Assembly (NCBI RefSeq): GCF_004217555.1
Contig: NZ_SHKW01000001.1
Location: 1,302,001-1,366,000 of the forward strand
Source: Edaphobacter modestus
GTDB lineage: Bacteria > Acidobacteriota > Terriglobia > Terriglobales > Acidobacteriaceae
Direction of reading: 5' to 3'
DNA length: 64,000 nucleotides
Shown piece after piece: positions 16,763 to 26,111 of this stretch (its first letter is position 1; each line of letters starts with the position of its first letter). The position numbers and the translations under genes were made by a program. The notes below the pieces were generated by a model, which saw only the letters and a list, made by a program, of their open reading frames with translations, was not told where the DNA came from and ran no database searches.

Positions 16763-19249
16763 CTAATTCCTGAGCGGCTTGCCGGTCTTCAGCGTGAAGG
16801 CGATCCGCTCCTGCGTTTTCTTTTCCCCACAAAGCGAGAGAAACGCCTCGCGCTCGAGGTCGAGCAGATACTGCTCGCACACCGGCGTGCCCGGCGTGAC
16901 CTTACCTCCGGTGAGTGCGTAGGCGACCCAGTTGGCAACCTTCGCGTCGTGATCGGAGATGTACTGCCCTTCGCGCATGGTCCACACGGCGAGCTTCAGC
17001 GTCGCCAGCACGGACTCGCCCGGTGCGGGAATGTCGACACGCGCCACGGGCGCTGTGTAGCCAGCGTCGGCGATTGCGCGAGCCCTAAGCTTTGCATCGG
17101 TCACCAGGCGATCGCGATTCACCGTGATGCCATCGCTGTGCCGCAGAAAGTTCAGGCCCCGCGCCTCTGCAGCCGAGGTGGAGACAGTCGCCTTGGCAAT
17201 GGTCTCGAAGTTCTTTTTGGTGGCTTCGAAGATCTCCACCGATTCTCCGCGCGCATCGGGACGAATGCTTGTGCCCGCTTCGATCGATCGCAGGAGCATC
17301 TCCTTGCAGCCGCCGCCGCCTGGGATGAGCCCGACGCCAGTCTCGACCAGCCCCATGTACAGTTCAGCGTGCGGCCGTCGCGCGGCGGCATGCAGGCTGA
17401 TCTCAACCCCACCGCCGAGGCACATGCCGTAGGGCGCGACCACTACAGGGCGTGGACAGAACTTTACCGCCTGGGTCATGTTTTGAAAGGCACGGACAGC
17501 AAGATCGACCTCGTCCCACTCCTGATCCTGAATCGTGAGCAGGAGCTGCATCAGGTTCGCTCCGACGGAGAAATTGCTCGAGTCGCCAGTGATGACGAAG
17601 GCTTCGAAGTTCGCGACCTGTTCGCTCGAAGGCTTGAGGGTCTGCGTGATGAGCGAGACGATATCTCCGCCGAGTGCATTCATCTTTGAGTGCAGCTCGA
17701 TCGCCGCCACACCATCCCCGAGATCGACGACGGAGGCGCCGGCGTTCTTCTTCACGACACCGCGCGATTTCTTGATCGTCGCAATCGACGTCGTGCCTTC
17801 AGCCGCTGGCACCGGTTTATAACTCTGGCTGAAAGGATCGAAGTAGCGGCGTCCGCTGGGCACGGTCGCGTCGTCTTTGTACCAGGCGGGATTCGCCTCG
17901 CCGTTCTTGTTGGCCCATGTGAGCAACGCTTCTACGTTGGCGGCGATGGGCGCACCTGCTGCACGCATCTTCTCGGTGGTTGCACGGACACCTACAGCAT
18001 CGAAGAGCTCGAACGGCCCCAGCTCCCAGTTGTAGCCGGTGCGCATGGCGGTATCGACCTCGACCAGGCTGCGGGCGGGCTCCTTGTCTTTGTCCGACAC
18101 GCGATTGGCGGCGTAGGTAAAGAGCTCCGTCAGCAGCGGCCAGTAGAAGCGCGCGGCCTTGTCGTGGGCCGCGTCGCCCTGAAGCAGTTGTGCGACGCGC
18201 GCCGGAGTCGATTCCACATTCTTCGCTAGATCGAGCAAAGGAAACTTCGGCCGCTCCGCCGGACGATAGTCCAGCGTCTGCCAGTCGAGGACGTGGCGCA
18301 GATCGCGTCCCTCGGCGTCCTTTCCCTCTTTCCTGTAGAAGCCCTGACCCGTCTTGTCGCCGAGCCATTTCTTTTCTAGCATCGTGCGGATGAATGCCGG
18401 CAGCTTCAGGTCCGCACGTTCGTCACCGATCTCCGAAGCCCTAGACTCGAAGTTCCTTGCAACATGCGCCAGCACATCGATTCCGACCATGTCGCCCAGG
18501 CGAAACGTGCCTGTTTTCGGCCAACCAAGCGCCGCGCCGGTTAACGCGTCGACCTCTTCGATCGTCAACCACTGCTCCTGCATGAGGCGAATGGCGTTGG
18601 CGATGGAGAAGGTGCCGATGCGGTTAGCGATGAAGTTTGGTGTGTCGCGGGAGGTGACGACGGATTTTCCCAGTCGCTGATCGCAGAAGTGGGAGATGAC
18701 CGCGATCGCGTCCGCACTCGTCTGCGGCGATGGAATGAGCTCAAGCAGGCGCATGTAGCGCGGGGGATTGAAAAAATGGGTTCCGAAAAAAAGCGCCCTG
18801 ACCTCCGTTGGGAGAGCATCGGCAAGACTGGCGATCGGCAAACCGCTGGTATTCGTCGTCAGGATGGCATCAGCCCGCTTGTGTTGCAGCACCTTTGCGT
18901 AGAGAGCATGTTTGATCTCCAGATTTTCTGCAATGGCCTCTACGATCCAGTCGCAGTCGGCAATCTGCGCCATGTCATCGTCAAAGTTGCCAGGCGTAAT
19001 CAGCCGCGCGGAATCGAGTGCATAGAAGGCCGCAGGCTTTGCCTTTTTCAGACCTTCGAAGGCGCCGAGGGCGAACTTGCTTCTCTCCGGTTTCGTCGCA
19101 CCGCTCTCCACTCCGGGTGGAACGATATCGAGCAACACGACGGGGAGCCCAGCATTCGCGACATGCGCTGCGATTCGGGACCCCATGGTTCCAGCGCCAA
19201 GAACGGCGACCTTGCGAATGGTGCGGACAGGCGCCGAGCTGTTCGCCAT
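16763..19249 (-). CDS. fadB: 3-Hydroxyacyl-CoA dehydrogenase/enoyl-CoA hydratase fusion
   Basis: An 828-residue bifunctional beta-oxidation protein. The N-terminal Rossmann domain of 3-hydroxyacyl-CoA dehydrogenase comes first (VAVLGAGTMGSRIAAHVANA, about residues 15-34). The C-terminal 3HCDH domain follows, with HFFNPPRYMRLLE preceding it. A crotonase-fold enoyl-CoA hydratase domain is last (about 500-760, with CLGGGVEISLHAAAR and ETGVGLIPGGGGCKEML). This domain order is opposite to E. coli FadB and is common in Acidobacteriota and Actinobacteria. ATG 19249 is chosen (GAGGGGA upstream); the longer open frame would run through the operator-like palindrome. It is the first gene of the fad operon. 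Confidence 0.93.
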   Translation of the reverse strand: MANSSAPVRTIRKVAVLGAGTMGSRIAAHVANAGLPVVLLDIVPPGVESGATKPERSKFALGAFEGLKKAKPAAFYALDSARLITPGNFDDDMAQIADCDWIVEAIAENLEIKHALYAKVLQHKRADAILTTNTSGLPIASLADALPTEVRALFFGTHFFNPPRYMRLLELIPSPQTSADAIAVISHFCDQRLGKSVVTSRDTPNFIANRIGTFSIANAIRLMQEQWLTIEEVDALTGAALGWPKTGTFRLGDMVGIDVLAHVARNFESRASEIGDERADLKLPAFIRTMLEKKWLGDKTGQGFYRKEGKDAEGRDLRHVLDWQTLDYRPAERPKFPLLDLAKNVESTPARVAQLLQGDAAHDKAARFYWPLLTELFTYAANRVSDKDKEPARSLVEVDTAMRTGYNWELGPFELFDAVGVRATTEKMRAAGAPIAANVEALLTWANKNGEANPAWYKDDATVPSGRRYFDPFSQSYKPVPAAEGTTSIATIKKSRGVVKKNAGASVVDLGDGVAAIELHSKMNALGGDIVSLITQTLKPSSEQVANFEAFVITGDSSNFSVGANLMQLLLTIQDQEWDEVDLAVRAFQNMTQAVKFCPRPVVVAPYGMCLGGGVEISLHAAARRPHAELYMGLVETGVGLIPGGGGCKEMLLRSIEAGTSIRPDARGESVEIFEATKKNFETIAKATVSTSAAEARGLNFLRHSDGITVNRDRLVTDAKLRARAIADAGYTAPVARVDIPAPGESVLATLKLAVWTMREGQYISDHDAKVANWVAYALTGGKVTPGTPVCEQYLLDLEREAFLSLCGEKKTQERIAFTLKTGKPLRN

Positions 19250-19299
19250 ATGGAAGTCCCCTCCGGTATGAGACGAAGTGTTCGTACGGTGAGGAGGAT

Positions 19300-19317
19300 A
19301 CTGAATGGTCATTCAGT
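19300..19317. promoter_or_regulatory. Palindromic TetR/FadR-type operator candidate upstream of the fad operon
   Basis: A perfect inverted repeat, ACTGAATG-GT-CATTCAGT, 51 bp before the fadB start. TetR-family fatty-acid regulators use related TGAATG/CATTCA half-sites in other phyla. No tetR gene lies next to it, so the regulator would be encoded elsewhere. The match is to half-site type, not to a measured motif of this species. Confidence 0.6.
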
Positions 19318-19475
19318 GGTCAAGAACACTGCACGAATCGCCGGTAAATTTCTCATTTCATACCATCCCCGTGGAAGTATCTTCCCGAGCCGCTATGATG
19401 GCGAACGACAAGGAACGAAGCTTCTCTTTTGACGAAGCCTTTCCGCAACATCACAGAAATTGAGGGATTCCAGAG

Positions 19476-20663
19476 ATGAAGGGTTTTTCGCGAAGAGACT
19501 TTTGCGCTATGGCGGGGAGCGTTGCGGCGGGCCTCTCCAGCCGAAGGCTGTGGGCGGCACCGGCCAAGGGCGGCTACGTTTTGGTCGCAACGACCGACCG
19601 CGAGCGGATATTGGCAGCAGCGAACCGGTATCTCGATGAAAAGCCGGTGACGGTGACGGCGTCTCGGTCGGATCGCAGTCCCGGCGGTCCGCACGATTTT
19701 TACTCCGAGGGTGATTACTGGTGGCCCGATCCGAAGAACCCGGGTGGCCCGTATATCCGCCGCGACGGATTCAGCAACCCCGCGAACTTCAACGCGCACC
19801 GCGAGGCGATGATTCGGCTTAGCCTGATCGTGCCAGCACTGACTGCGGCGTGGCTGCTTACGAGGCAGAAGAAGTACTCCAACCATGCAGCCCGCCATCT
19901 GCAAGCATGGTTTGCCGATCGCGAGACCAGGATGAACCCCAACCTGCAGTATGCGCAGGCCATCTTCGGAGTCAATAATGGCCGCGGCATCGGCATTATC
20001 GATACCTTGCAACTGGTGGAGGTGGCGCGCGCTGCCACCCTGCTGGAAAGCGGCAGCACCCTGCGCGCCGGCGGCGAGATTCGCCGCTGGTTTTCCGACT
20101 ACCTGGAGTGGATGCGCACTTCGAAGAATGGACAGGAAGAGCGGGATGCCGATAACAACCACGGCACCTGCTGGGTCCTGCAGGCCGGTGAGTTCGCCCG
20201 CTTTGCCGGCAACACGGAGGTTATGCAGTGGTGTCGCGATCGCTTTCGCGGGACGCTTGTACCGCATCAGATTGCGCCGGACGGGAGCCTTCCTCTGGAA
20301 CTCGCCCGTACCAAGCCTTATAGCTATTCCCTGTTCGATATGGACGTGCTCTGTGGACTGGCGCAGAGTATCTCCACTCCGCAGGACGACCTCTGGAGTT
20401 TCTCTACTCCGGACGGTCGAGGCCTGAAGAAGATGATGGAGTTCATGGTTCCATTTATCGACGACAAGACGAAGTGGCCTTATCCGCATGACGTCGAGCA
20501 CTGGGAGGACTTTCCAGCACGCAATCCGGCGCTGCTCTTCTCCGGCCTGGCCTACGACAAGCCGGACTATATCAGCGTGTGGAAGCGGCTGAACGCCGAC
20601 CCGACGGTTCCCGAGGTCATTCGCAACTTCCCCATCCGGCAGCCATTGCTCTGGGTTTCTTAA
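19476..20663 (+). CDS. Tat-exported alginate-lyase-family polysaccharide lyase
   Basis: A 395-residue protein with a Tat signal (FSRRDFCAMAG, residues 4-14) and the alpha/alpha toroid alginate_lyase domain. Supporting segments are the early EGDYWWPDPKNPGGPY, the RRDGFSN following it, NNHGTCWVLQ (about 228; typical Asn/His catalytic area) and the SYSLFDMD segment. Family members cleave alginate or other uronate polymers by beta-elimination in the periplasm. It is the first gene of a carbohydrate cluster containing GH105, GH2, ROK and TonB genes. The exact substrate is not settled by the sequence; a pectic or mixed uronate polymer is equally likely. Confidence 0.85.
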   Translation: MKGFSRRDFCAMAGSVAAGLSSRRLWAAPAKGGYVLVATTDRERILAAANRYLDEKPVTVTASRSDRSPGGPHDFYSEGDYWWPDPKNPGGPYIRRDGFSNPANFNAHREAMIRLSLIVPALTAAWLLTRQKKYSNHAARHLQAWFADRETRMNPNLQYAQAIFGVNNGRGIGIIDTLQLVEVARAATLLESGSTLRAGGEIRRWFSDYLEWMRTSKNGQEERDADNNHGTCWVLQAGEFARFAGNTEVMQWCRDRFRGTLVPHQIAPDGSLPLELARTKPYSYSLFDMDVLCGLAQSISTPQDDLWSFSTPDGRGLKKMMEFMVPFIDDKTKWPYPHDVEHWEDFPARNPALLFSGLAYDKPDYISVWKRLNADPTVPEVIRNFPIRQPLLWVS

Positions 20664-20693
20664 ACTTTCACGATTTGTTAAATAGATACGCCG

Positions 20694-20722
20694 CTGCCAG
20701 GATCCTCAGCAGGGGCGTATCT
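20694..20722. terminator. Terminator hairpin between convergent lyase and GH105 genes
   Basis: The arms AGATACGCC and GGCGTATCT form a 9-bp stem around an internal loop, placed between the two convergent stop codons. Confidence 0.7.
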
Positions 20723-20741
20723 GTTTGGAGCGAACGCTGAT

Positions 20742-21989
20742 CTAGTGCTTGCCACCGGCCAGGCGGTTCATCTCATAGCCCGCCATCAGGAATCCGCCCA
20801 CACCGTAGACATGGCTTGCCGAGGGCTTGAACTTTCCCGGCTGCGCATCGACCGGCTGGATGGAACCGAGACGGCCATCCGCATAGACGTGTTGCAAGAT
20901 TCCCTTCCAGGACTTCTCCACCACGGGAAGATAGGTCTTGCGATCGAGGATGTGCTCATTGATGCCGTAAGCAATCGCATAGGTAAAGAACGCAGAACCC
21001 GAGACCTCCGGCAGCTCATACGCATCGGGATCGAGCAGGCCCGAACGCCACAGGCCATCCTTGCCCTGAATCGACTTCACCTCTTCGGCCATCTGGCGGA
21101 ACTGCTCGACGTACTTCGCCCGCGTCGGATAGTTCTTCGGCATGATCTCGAGCACCTTCACCAGGCCGCCCATGACCCAGCCGTTGCCGCGCGACCAGTA
21201 GAGATTCTTCCCATTGGCCTGCTTCTGGGTGAGATAGCGCTGGTCACGGAAGAAGAGATGATCCTCCTGGTTGTAGAGGGTCTTCGTCGTAATCCACCAC
21301 TCGCGATCCATGTAGTCGAGGTACTTCTTGTCGCCGGTTGCGAGATACATTTGCGACAACACCGGAGGCGCCATGTAGAGCGCGTCGCACCACCACCACA
21401 GCAGCTTGGCCGGGTCGTCGGGACGACCTGCAAGCCGGTCCATGATCTCCTTCGTATTGGCCATGCGCTCCGGCTTGCGCGCATTTTTCGGGTCGCCAAG
21501 GTATAGACCCATGTAAGCCTTACCGAGCGCCTGATCGTCGGCGTGGGGAAAGCGATTGTCGATCAGCTGCCACTTTTCCTGCTCGGAGAACTTGAGCACG
21601 GCATCGCGAAACGCCGGGTTGCCGGTCGTCTTCGATGCAGCCAACAGGCCGTCGTAGAGCGCCGCGTAGGTCCACAGCCGGTTGAAGGTCGGCTCGGCCA
21701 CCTTCACCTGCCAGGCGGCAACCTTGTTGACGACGGCCTGGATCGCCTGTGGCTTCAGCTCGGAAGAGATGTCCGTGGCCAGCGGGCCGGGATCGTCGGG
21801 AGCATCCCCTGACGCTTTCGAATCCGGAACCGGCTTGCTCACCGCTGGAGCAGGGGTGGCCTGTGCGAAGGCGCGGGTATTCGCGGTCGCCAAGGTGCTC
21901 AAGGCAATCAGGCCAACCACGCCGGCACGACGGGCGACAGACAGATCGAAGGACAAGGGACGCGGTATGCGAAGTTCCGCAAAAGACAT
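20742..21989 (-). CDS. GH105 unsaturated rhamnogalacturonyl hydrolase (YesR/YteR type)
   Basis: A 415-residue secreted protein with an (alpha/alpha)6-barrel GH88/GH105 domain. These enzymes remove the 4,5-unsaturated uronic acid left by polysaccharide lyases. Visible family segments are NRFPHADDQALGKAYMGLY, WWWCDALYMAPPVLSQM, YWSRGNGWVMGGL and the C-terminal ASHVYGVGGFLMAGYEM. An N-terminal signal-like region (about residues 20-45) is followed by a Pro/Lys/Ser linker. It is 17 bp downstream of the ROK regulator gene in the same direction, so probably one transcript. The partner lyase product would be the unsaturated oligouronide. Confidence 0.9.
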   Translation of the reverse strand: MSFAELRIPRPLSFDLSVARRAGVVGLIALSTLATANTRAFAQATPAPAVSKPVPDSKASGDAPDDPGPLATDISSELKPQAIQAVVNKVAAWQVKVAEPTFNRLWTYAALYDGLLAASKTTGNPAFRDAVLKFSEQEKWQLIDNRFPHADDQALGKAYMGLYLGDPKNARKPERMANTKEIMDRLAGRPDDPAKLLWWWCDALYMAPPVLSQMYLATGDKKYLDYMDREWWITTKTLYNQEDHLFFRDQRYLTQKQANGKNLYWSRGNGWVMGGLVKVLEIMPKNYPTRAKYVEQFRQMAEEVKSIQGKDGLWRSGLLDPDAYELPEVSGSAFFTYAIAYGINEHILDRKTYLPVVEKSWKGILQHVYADGRLGSIQPVDAQPGKFKPSASHVYGVGGFLMAGYEMNRLAGGKH

Positions 21990-22006
21990 AAGAGACAGGC
22001 TTCCTT

Positions 22007-23176
22007 TCAGTTAAGGCCCTGGTTCATCACAAGCGCGACTGCGCTGCGAAGCCGGGCGGTATTGCCCTCGAAGGAGGGACGCAACTTAGGTGCTTTCGAA
22101 AAGGCATTTTGTTTGAGTTCGGCCTCGATCCTGGGGCCGAACAAGTACCAGGCGCTGGTAATGTCGCCGACGATGATGATTTCACTCGGTGCCAGTGCGG
22201 AGGCGATCATTCGCAAGCCTCTGCCAAGGCAGCTCGACATCTTTTCCAAAGCCTTGATGGCGTTGCGATCATCCGCCTGCGCCAGCTTCAGCAGTGCGGC
22301 GAAGCTGGGAGCTGCCCGACCGCTGATCTCCTGGTAATAGCGGAGTCCGGCACGGTTTGAGGCGACGGTCTCCCAGCAGCCGCGGCCTCCGCACCCACAA
22401 AGATGGCCGTCGTGCTCCATCTCCACATGCCCAAACTCACCCGCCATTCCGTTTGCGCCGCGAAGCAGCCGGCCATTGGAGAAGATACCGGTCCCGATCC
22501 CCTCGGAGACGTTGACGACGACCAGATCGTTCAGCCCGTCGCTGTCCCCGAACCAGACTTCGGACAGCGCGCAGGCGTTGGCTACATTGTCCATCTCTAC
22601 GCGCAATCCGGTCGCGCGATGGATCTTCGACTGGATGCTTTGCATCGACCACCTTATGTTCGGGGCAAAGATCGGCTTCTTCAACTGCGGGTCGGCACGT
22701 CCCGGAAGACTGATTCCGATTCCGTCGAACGACTTTTCGGAGTGATCGGCCATCAGCTTTCGGATCGCCGCGACAATGGGAGCGATCGCCTTGTTCGGAT
22801 CGCTCGGCAACGCGACGACGTTCTGCGCGACGATCTTTCCGCCCAGATCGGTGACCGCAACGGTGATCTGCGATGGATGGATATCCAGCGCGATCACTGC
22901 TCGCTGATGATTCAGCTCCAGGAAGGTCGGGCGACGTCCGCGAGGAAGCCGTCCCGTTGAGCCTTCCAACACCCAGCGCTCGCGAATCAGGTCTTCGACA
23001 ATAAGGGAGATTGTGCTTCGCTGCAGACCGGAGACCCTCGCCAGATCGGCACGCGAGATCGGCTGCCGCGTCCGAATCAGATTGAAGACAAGATTGCGAT
23101 TGATCTGCCGCGGAGTCTTGTTCGAAGCACTCTGCTTTCTTGTAAAGGTGAATGGGTGTACAGAAGGTGTTGGCAT
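22007..23176 (-). CDS. ROK-family transcriptional regulator
   Basis: A 389-residue NagC/XylR-type protein: an N-terminal winged HTH (ISRADLARVSGLQRSTISL, about residues 38-56) and a C-terminal ROK sugar-binding domain. The latter has a zinc-binding CGCGGRGCWE (about 258) preceded by GHVEMEHDGH. It is divergent from the GH2 gene and directly upstream of GH105, so a local regulator of this carbohydrate cluster is the natural reading. The inducer is unknown. Confidence 0.9.
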   Translation of the reverse strand: MPTPSVHPFTFTRKQSASNKTPRQINRNLVFNLIRTRQPISRADLARVSGLQRSTISLIVEDLIRERWVLEGSTGRLPRGRRPTFLELNHQRAVIALDIHPSQITVAVTDLGGKIVAQNVVALPSDPNKAIAPIVAAIRKLMADHSEKSFDGIGISLPGRADPQLKKPIFAPNIRWSMQSIQSKIHRATGLRVEMDNVANACALSEVWFGDSDGLNDLVVVNVSEGIGTGIFSNGRLLRGANGMAGEFGHVEMEHDGHLCGCGGRGCWETVASNRAGLRYYQEISGRAAPSFAALLKLAQADDRNAIKALEKMSSCLGRGLRMIASALAPSEIIIVGDITSAWYLFGPRIEAELKQNAFSKAPKLRPSFEGNTARLRSAVALVMNQGLN

Positions 23177-23414
23177 CTGGGCTTTCTCATCCGAAAAATA
23201 CGAAGAACTGCAATCCCGCAGGTCGATATCTTATACGTTGAGGTGTTCTGTTTCCTCGCCTCGCTTCGCGTTGCTTGACATTTCAGAGGACGAGTCTTTA
23301 TATCACTGACAGCCGGCATTTTGTAGATGGTCTGAATTATATGTTTCAGGCGATGCTTCTTGTCCGGCACTTCCTGCCGGAAGTGAAACCCGACCTGGGA
23401 GTGAAAGCCCGACG

Positions 23415-25934
23415 ATGTCTACCCGCCGCCAGTTCCTGAAGACCAGTGCGTCTGCAGCCGCTTCCGTTTCTATACTTTCCCGTTCCGCGCTCGGCGCATC
23501 GCTGGCTCGACTTGCTTCGCTCCCCGATTCCGCTCCGCGTAGCTCTACACGTCTATCCTCCGGGTGGGAGTTTCTCCGTGAGCCGCTCGGTGGACCCTGG
23601 GAGGTCTGGCACAGCAAAGAGATTGCCACATGGCAGCTAGTCGCGATGCCGCATTGCTTCAACGCATACGATGGCTGCGATCCAGACACCCCCGCATACC
23701 GCGGCAACGGCTGGTACCGCACGCACGTCAACGCATCGAACCCTTATGCCGGTGGCCGCACGCTGCTCCACTTCGAAGGTGCCGGTCAGACGACGACCCT
23801 GTATGCAGGAGACACTCTCGTCGGCAGGCACACCGGCGGTTACGACGAGTTCGTCTTCGACATCACCGACGCCGTCCAACGGTTCCACGCCGGATCAAGG
23901 GAGACGAAGGACGACAAGAAACAACCAGGCGACATCCCCATCGCGGTTCTCTGCGACAACTCACGCGACATCGATCGCATGCCGTCCGACCTCAGCGATT
24001 TCACGCTTTACGGTGGGCTTTACCGGCACGTCAACCTCGTTTATGTTCCTGCCACTTCGCTTGAGACCGTTCACATCAGGACGAGTCTCGAGACGCCAGG
24101 ATCTTCCGCGGAGGTAGAGATCGTAGCCTCGCTCTACAACCCTGCCAAGGCCAATGAACCTGTCACTCTGGCCTTCGAGGTCTTCGACGCAAAGGGTGCG
24201 CGCGTCCATACCGCGAAGCAAACACTTGCTCCCTGGACGGGAGAAAAATCTCTTACACGCTTTACGCTCCACACGCCGCAACTTTGGAGTCCCGACAGCC
24301 CGAATCTTTATGAGTGCCGCGCCACGTTCACCACTGCAGGCGGCGAGTACACGACCCGCGAGACCTTCGGGATACGTCATGCCGAGTGGGTCGAGCATGG
24401 ACCGTTCAAGCTTAATGGCGAACGCCTTCTCCTTCGCGGAACCCATCGCCACGAAGACCACGCCGGTTACGCGGCCGGGATGCCCGACGACCTCGTCGAG
24501 CAGGAGATGCAGCTCATCAAAGAGATGGGGGCCAACTTCATTCGCCTTGCCCACTACCAGCAGTCTCGTCGCGTGCTTGAACTCTGCGATCGACTCGGCA
24601 TTCTCGTGTGGGAGGAGATTCCCTGGTGCCGCGGCGGCATCGGCAACGACGTCTTCCAGGAGATGGGCCGCCGGACGCTCCGCAACATGATTGAGCAGCA
24701 CTACAACCATCCCAGCATTCTCCTCTGGGGCCTGGGCAACGAGAACGACTGGCCGACCGAATATCCCGAGGTCAACCAGCAGAAGATCCGCACCTATCTC
24801 ACCGAGCTTCGGGACCTCTCCCACCAGCTCGACCCCTCGCGCATGACCACGATCCGCCGCTGCGACTTCGCTCGCGACATCCCCGATGTCTACTCGCCTT
24901 CGATCTGGGCCGGCTGGTATAGCGGCACCTATCCCGAGTATCAGAAGTCTCTCGAGACACAGCGCGAACGCGTCAAACATCTCTTTCACGCGGAGTGGGG
25001 AGCTGACAGCCATGCCGGTCGCCACTCCGAGAATCCCGACAAGATCCTCAGCCATATCGCTACCGGCCATGGAACCGATGAGCGCGGGCTCGCCTATCTC
25101 AACACAGGCGGTGAAACCCGCGTCTCCAAGGACGGCGACTGGTCGGAGACCTACGCCTGCAATCTCTTCGACTGGCACCTCAAGGTGCAGGAGACGCTTC
25201 CCTGGTTTACCGGCTCCGCTCAGTGGGTCTTCAAGGATTTCACCACGCCTCTTCGCGTCGAGAACCCGGTTCCCCGCGTGAACCAGAAGGGTCTCGTCAC
25301 CCGTGACCTGCAGAAGAAGGAAGCCTACTACGTCTTTCAGTCGTATTGGAGCGACCAGCCGATGGCACACATCTACGGTCACTCCTGGCCGACCCGCTGG
25401 GGAGCCGTCGGCGAGCAGAAGATGGTCAAAGTTTATTCCAACTGCGAGACCGCTGAACTCTTCGTCAATGGTGTCTCTGCGGGAGTGCGTCACCGCAACA
25501 GCCAGGACTTCCCGGCCGCAGGCCTGCGCTGGATGACCTCATTTGTCGAAGGAGCGAACAAAATGCGTGTTGTGGCGCGACGGGGCTCCGTTAGCGTTTA
25601 CGACGAGGTCGAGCTGGTTTACCAGACAAGATCGTGGGGACCTCCGGCAACCTTCAAGCTCATGGAAATCAGCCGCGACACCGATAAAGTGACAGTTGAA
25701 GCAAAACTGTACGATGCCCAGGGCGTCCTCTGCCTCGATGCACGCAATCGCGTGCGTTTTACTTTGGCCGGTAACGGCGCGCTGATTGATAACCTTGGAA
25801 CACCCACAGGCTCCCGTGTCGTCGAGCTCTACAACGGCCGTGCAGCGATAAGCCTCAAGCGCGCAAAAGAAGGTCGGACCACGATCGGAGTCAGCGCATC
25901 GGGGCTTCCTGACGTTTTCTGCACGGTCGGCTGA
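23415..25934 (+). CDS. Tat-exported glycoside hydrolase family 2 protein (beta-galactosidase/glucuronidase-like)
   Basis: An 839-residue exported enzyme. It opens with a Tat signal (TRRQFLKTSASAA, residues 3-15), then a GH2 sugar-binding jelly roll (about 50-220), an Ig-like domain (about 230-330) and a TIM barrel. The acid/base Glu is in LWGLGNENDWP (about residue 443) and the likely nucleophile Glu in FHAEWGADSH (about 526). C-terminal beta domains follow. GH2 covers beta-galactosidase, beta-glucuronidase and beta-mannosidase; the specificity is not decided by what I can see. The cluster context favours side-chain removal from a uronate-containing polysaccharide. Confidence 0.9.
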   Translation: MSTRRQFLKTSASAAASVSILSRSALGASLARLASLPDSAPRSSTRLSSGWEFLREPLGGPWEVWHSKEIATWQLVAMPHCFNAYDGCDPDTPAYRGNGWYRTHVNASNPYAGGRTLLHFEGAGQTTTLYAGDTLVGRHTGGYDEFVFDITDAVQRFHAGSRETKDDKKQPGDIPIAVLCDNSRDIDRMPSDLSDFTLYGGLYRHVNLVYVPATSLETVHIRTSLETPGSSAEVEIVASLYNPAKANEPVTLAFEVFDAKGARVHTAKQTLAPWTGEKSLTRFTLHTPQLWSPDSPNLYECRATFTTAGGEYTTRETFGIRHAEWVEHGPFKLNGERLLLRGTHRHEDHAGYAAGMPDDLVEQEMQLIKEMGANFIRLAHYQQSRRVLELCDRLGILVWEEIPWCRGGIGNDVFQEMGRRTLRNMIEQHYNHPSILLWGLGNENDWPTEYPEVNQQKIRTYLTELRDLSHQLDPSRMTTIRRCDFARDIPDVYSPSIWAGWYSGTYPEYQKSLETQRERVKHLFHAEWGADSHAGRHSENPDKILSHIATGHGTDERGLAYLNTGGETRVSKDGDWSETYACNLFDWHLKVQETLPWFTGSAQWVFKDFTTPLRVENPVPRVNQKGLVTRDLQKKEAYYVFQSYWSDQPMAHIYGHSWPTRWGAVGEQKMVKVYSNCETAELFVNGVSAGVRHRNSQDFPAAGLRWMTSFVEGANKMRVVARRGSVSVYDEVELVYQTRSWGPPATFKLMEISRDTDKVTVEAKLYDAQGVLCLDARNRVRFTLAGNGALIDNLGTPTGSRVVELYNGRAAISLKRAKEGRTTIGVSASGLPDVFCTVG

Positions 25935-26009
25935 GCGAACGTCGCACCGATCTCTCCTCGAAAACCAATCCCGTTTTGGTTCGGTCCTTCTCTGGAAATC
26001 CAAATGGGA

Positions 26010-26038
26010 TTGACAATTGTTCATTCCACGAACTATCT
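26010..26038 (+). promoter_or_regulatory. Sigma-70-like promoter upstream of the TonB receptor
   Basis: A -35 TTGACA (26010-26015), 17-bp spacer and a weak -10 CTATCT (26033-26038) about 75 bp before the receptor start. It is the best consensus promoter in this region. Confidence 0.5.
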
Positions 26039-26111
26039 TTCATCGGTTCCCACAATTGCGTCTTGGGCAGAATCGAGCTCTAGACAAACGTTTGATTTTG
26101 GAGGCATTTCT

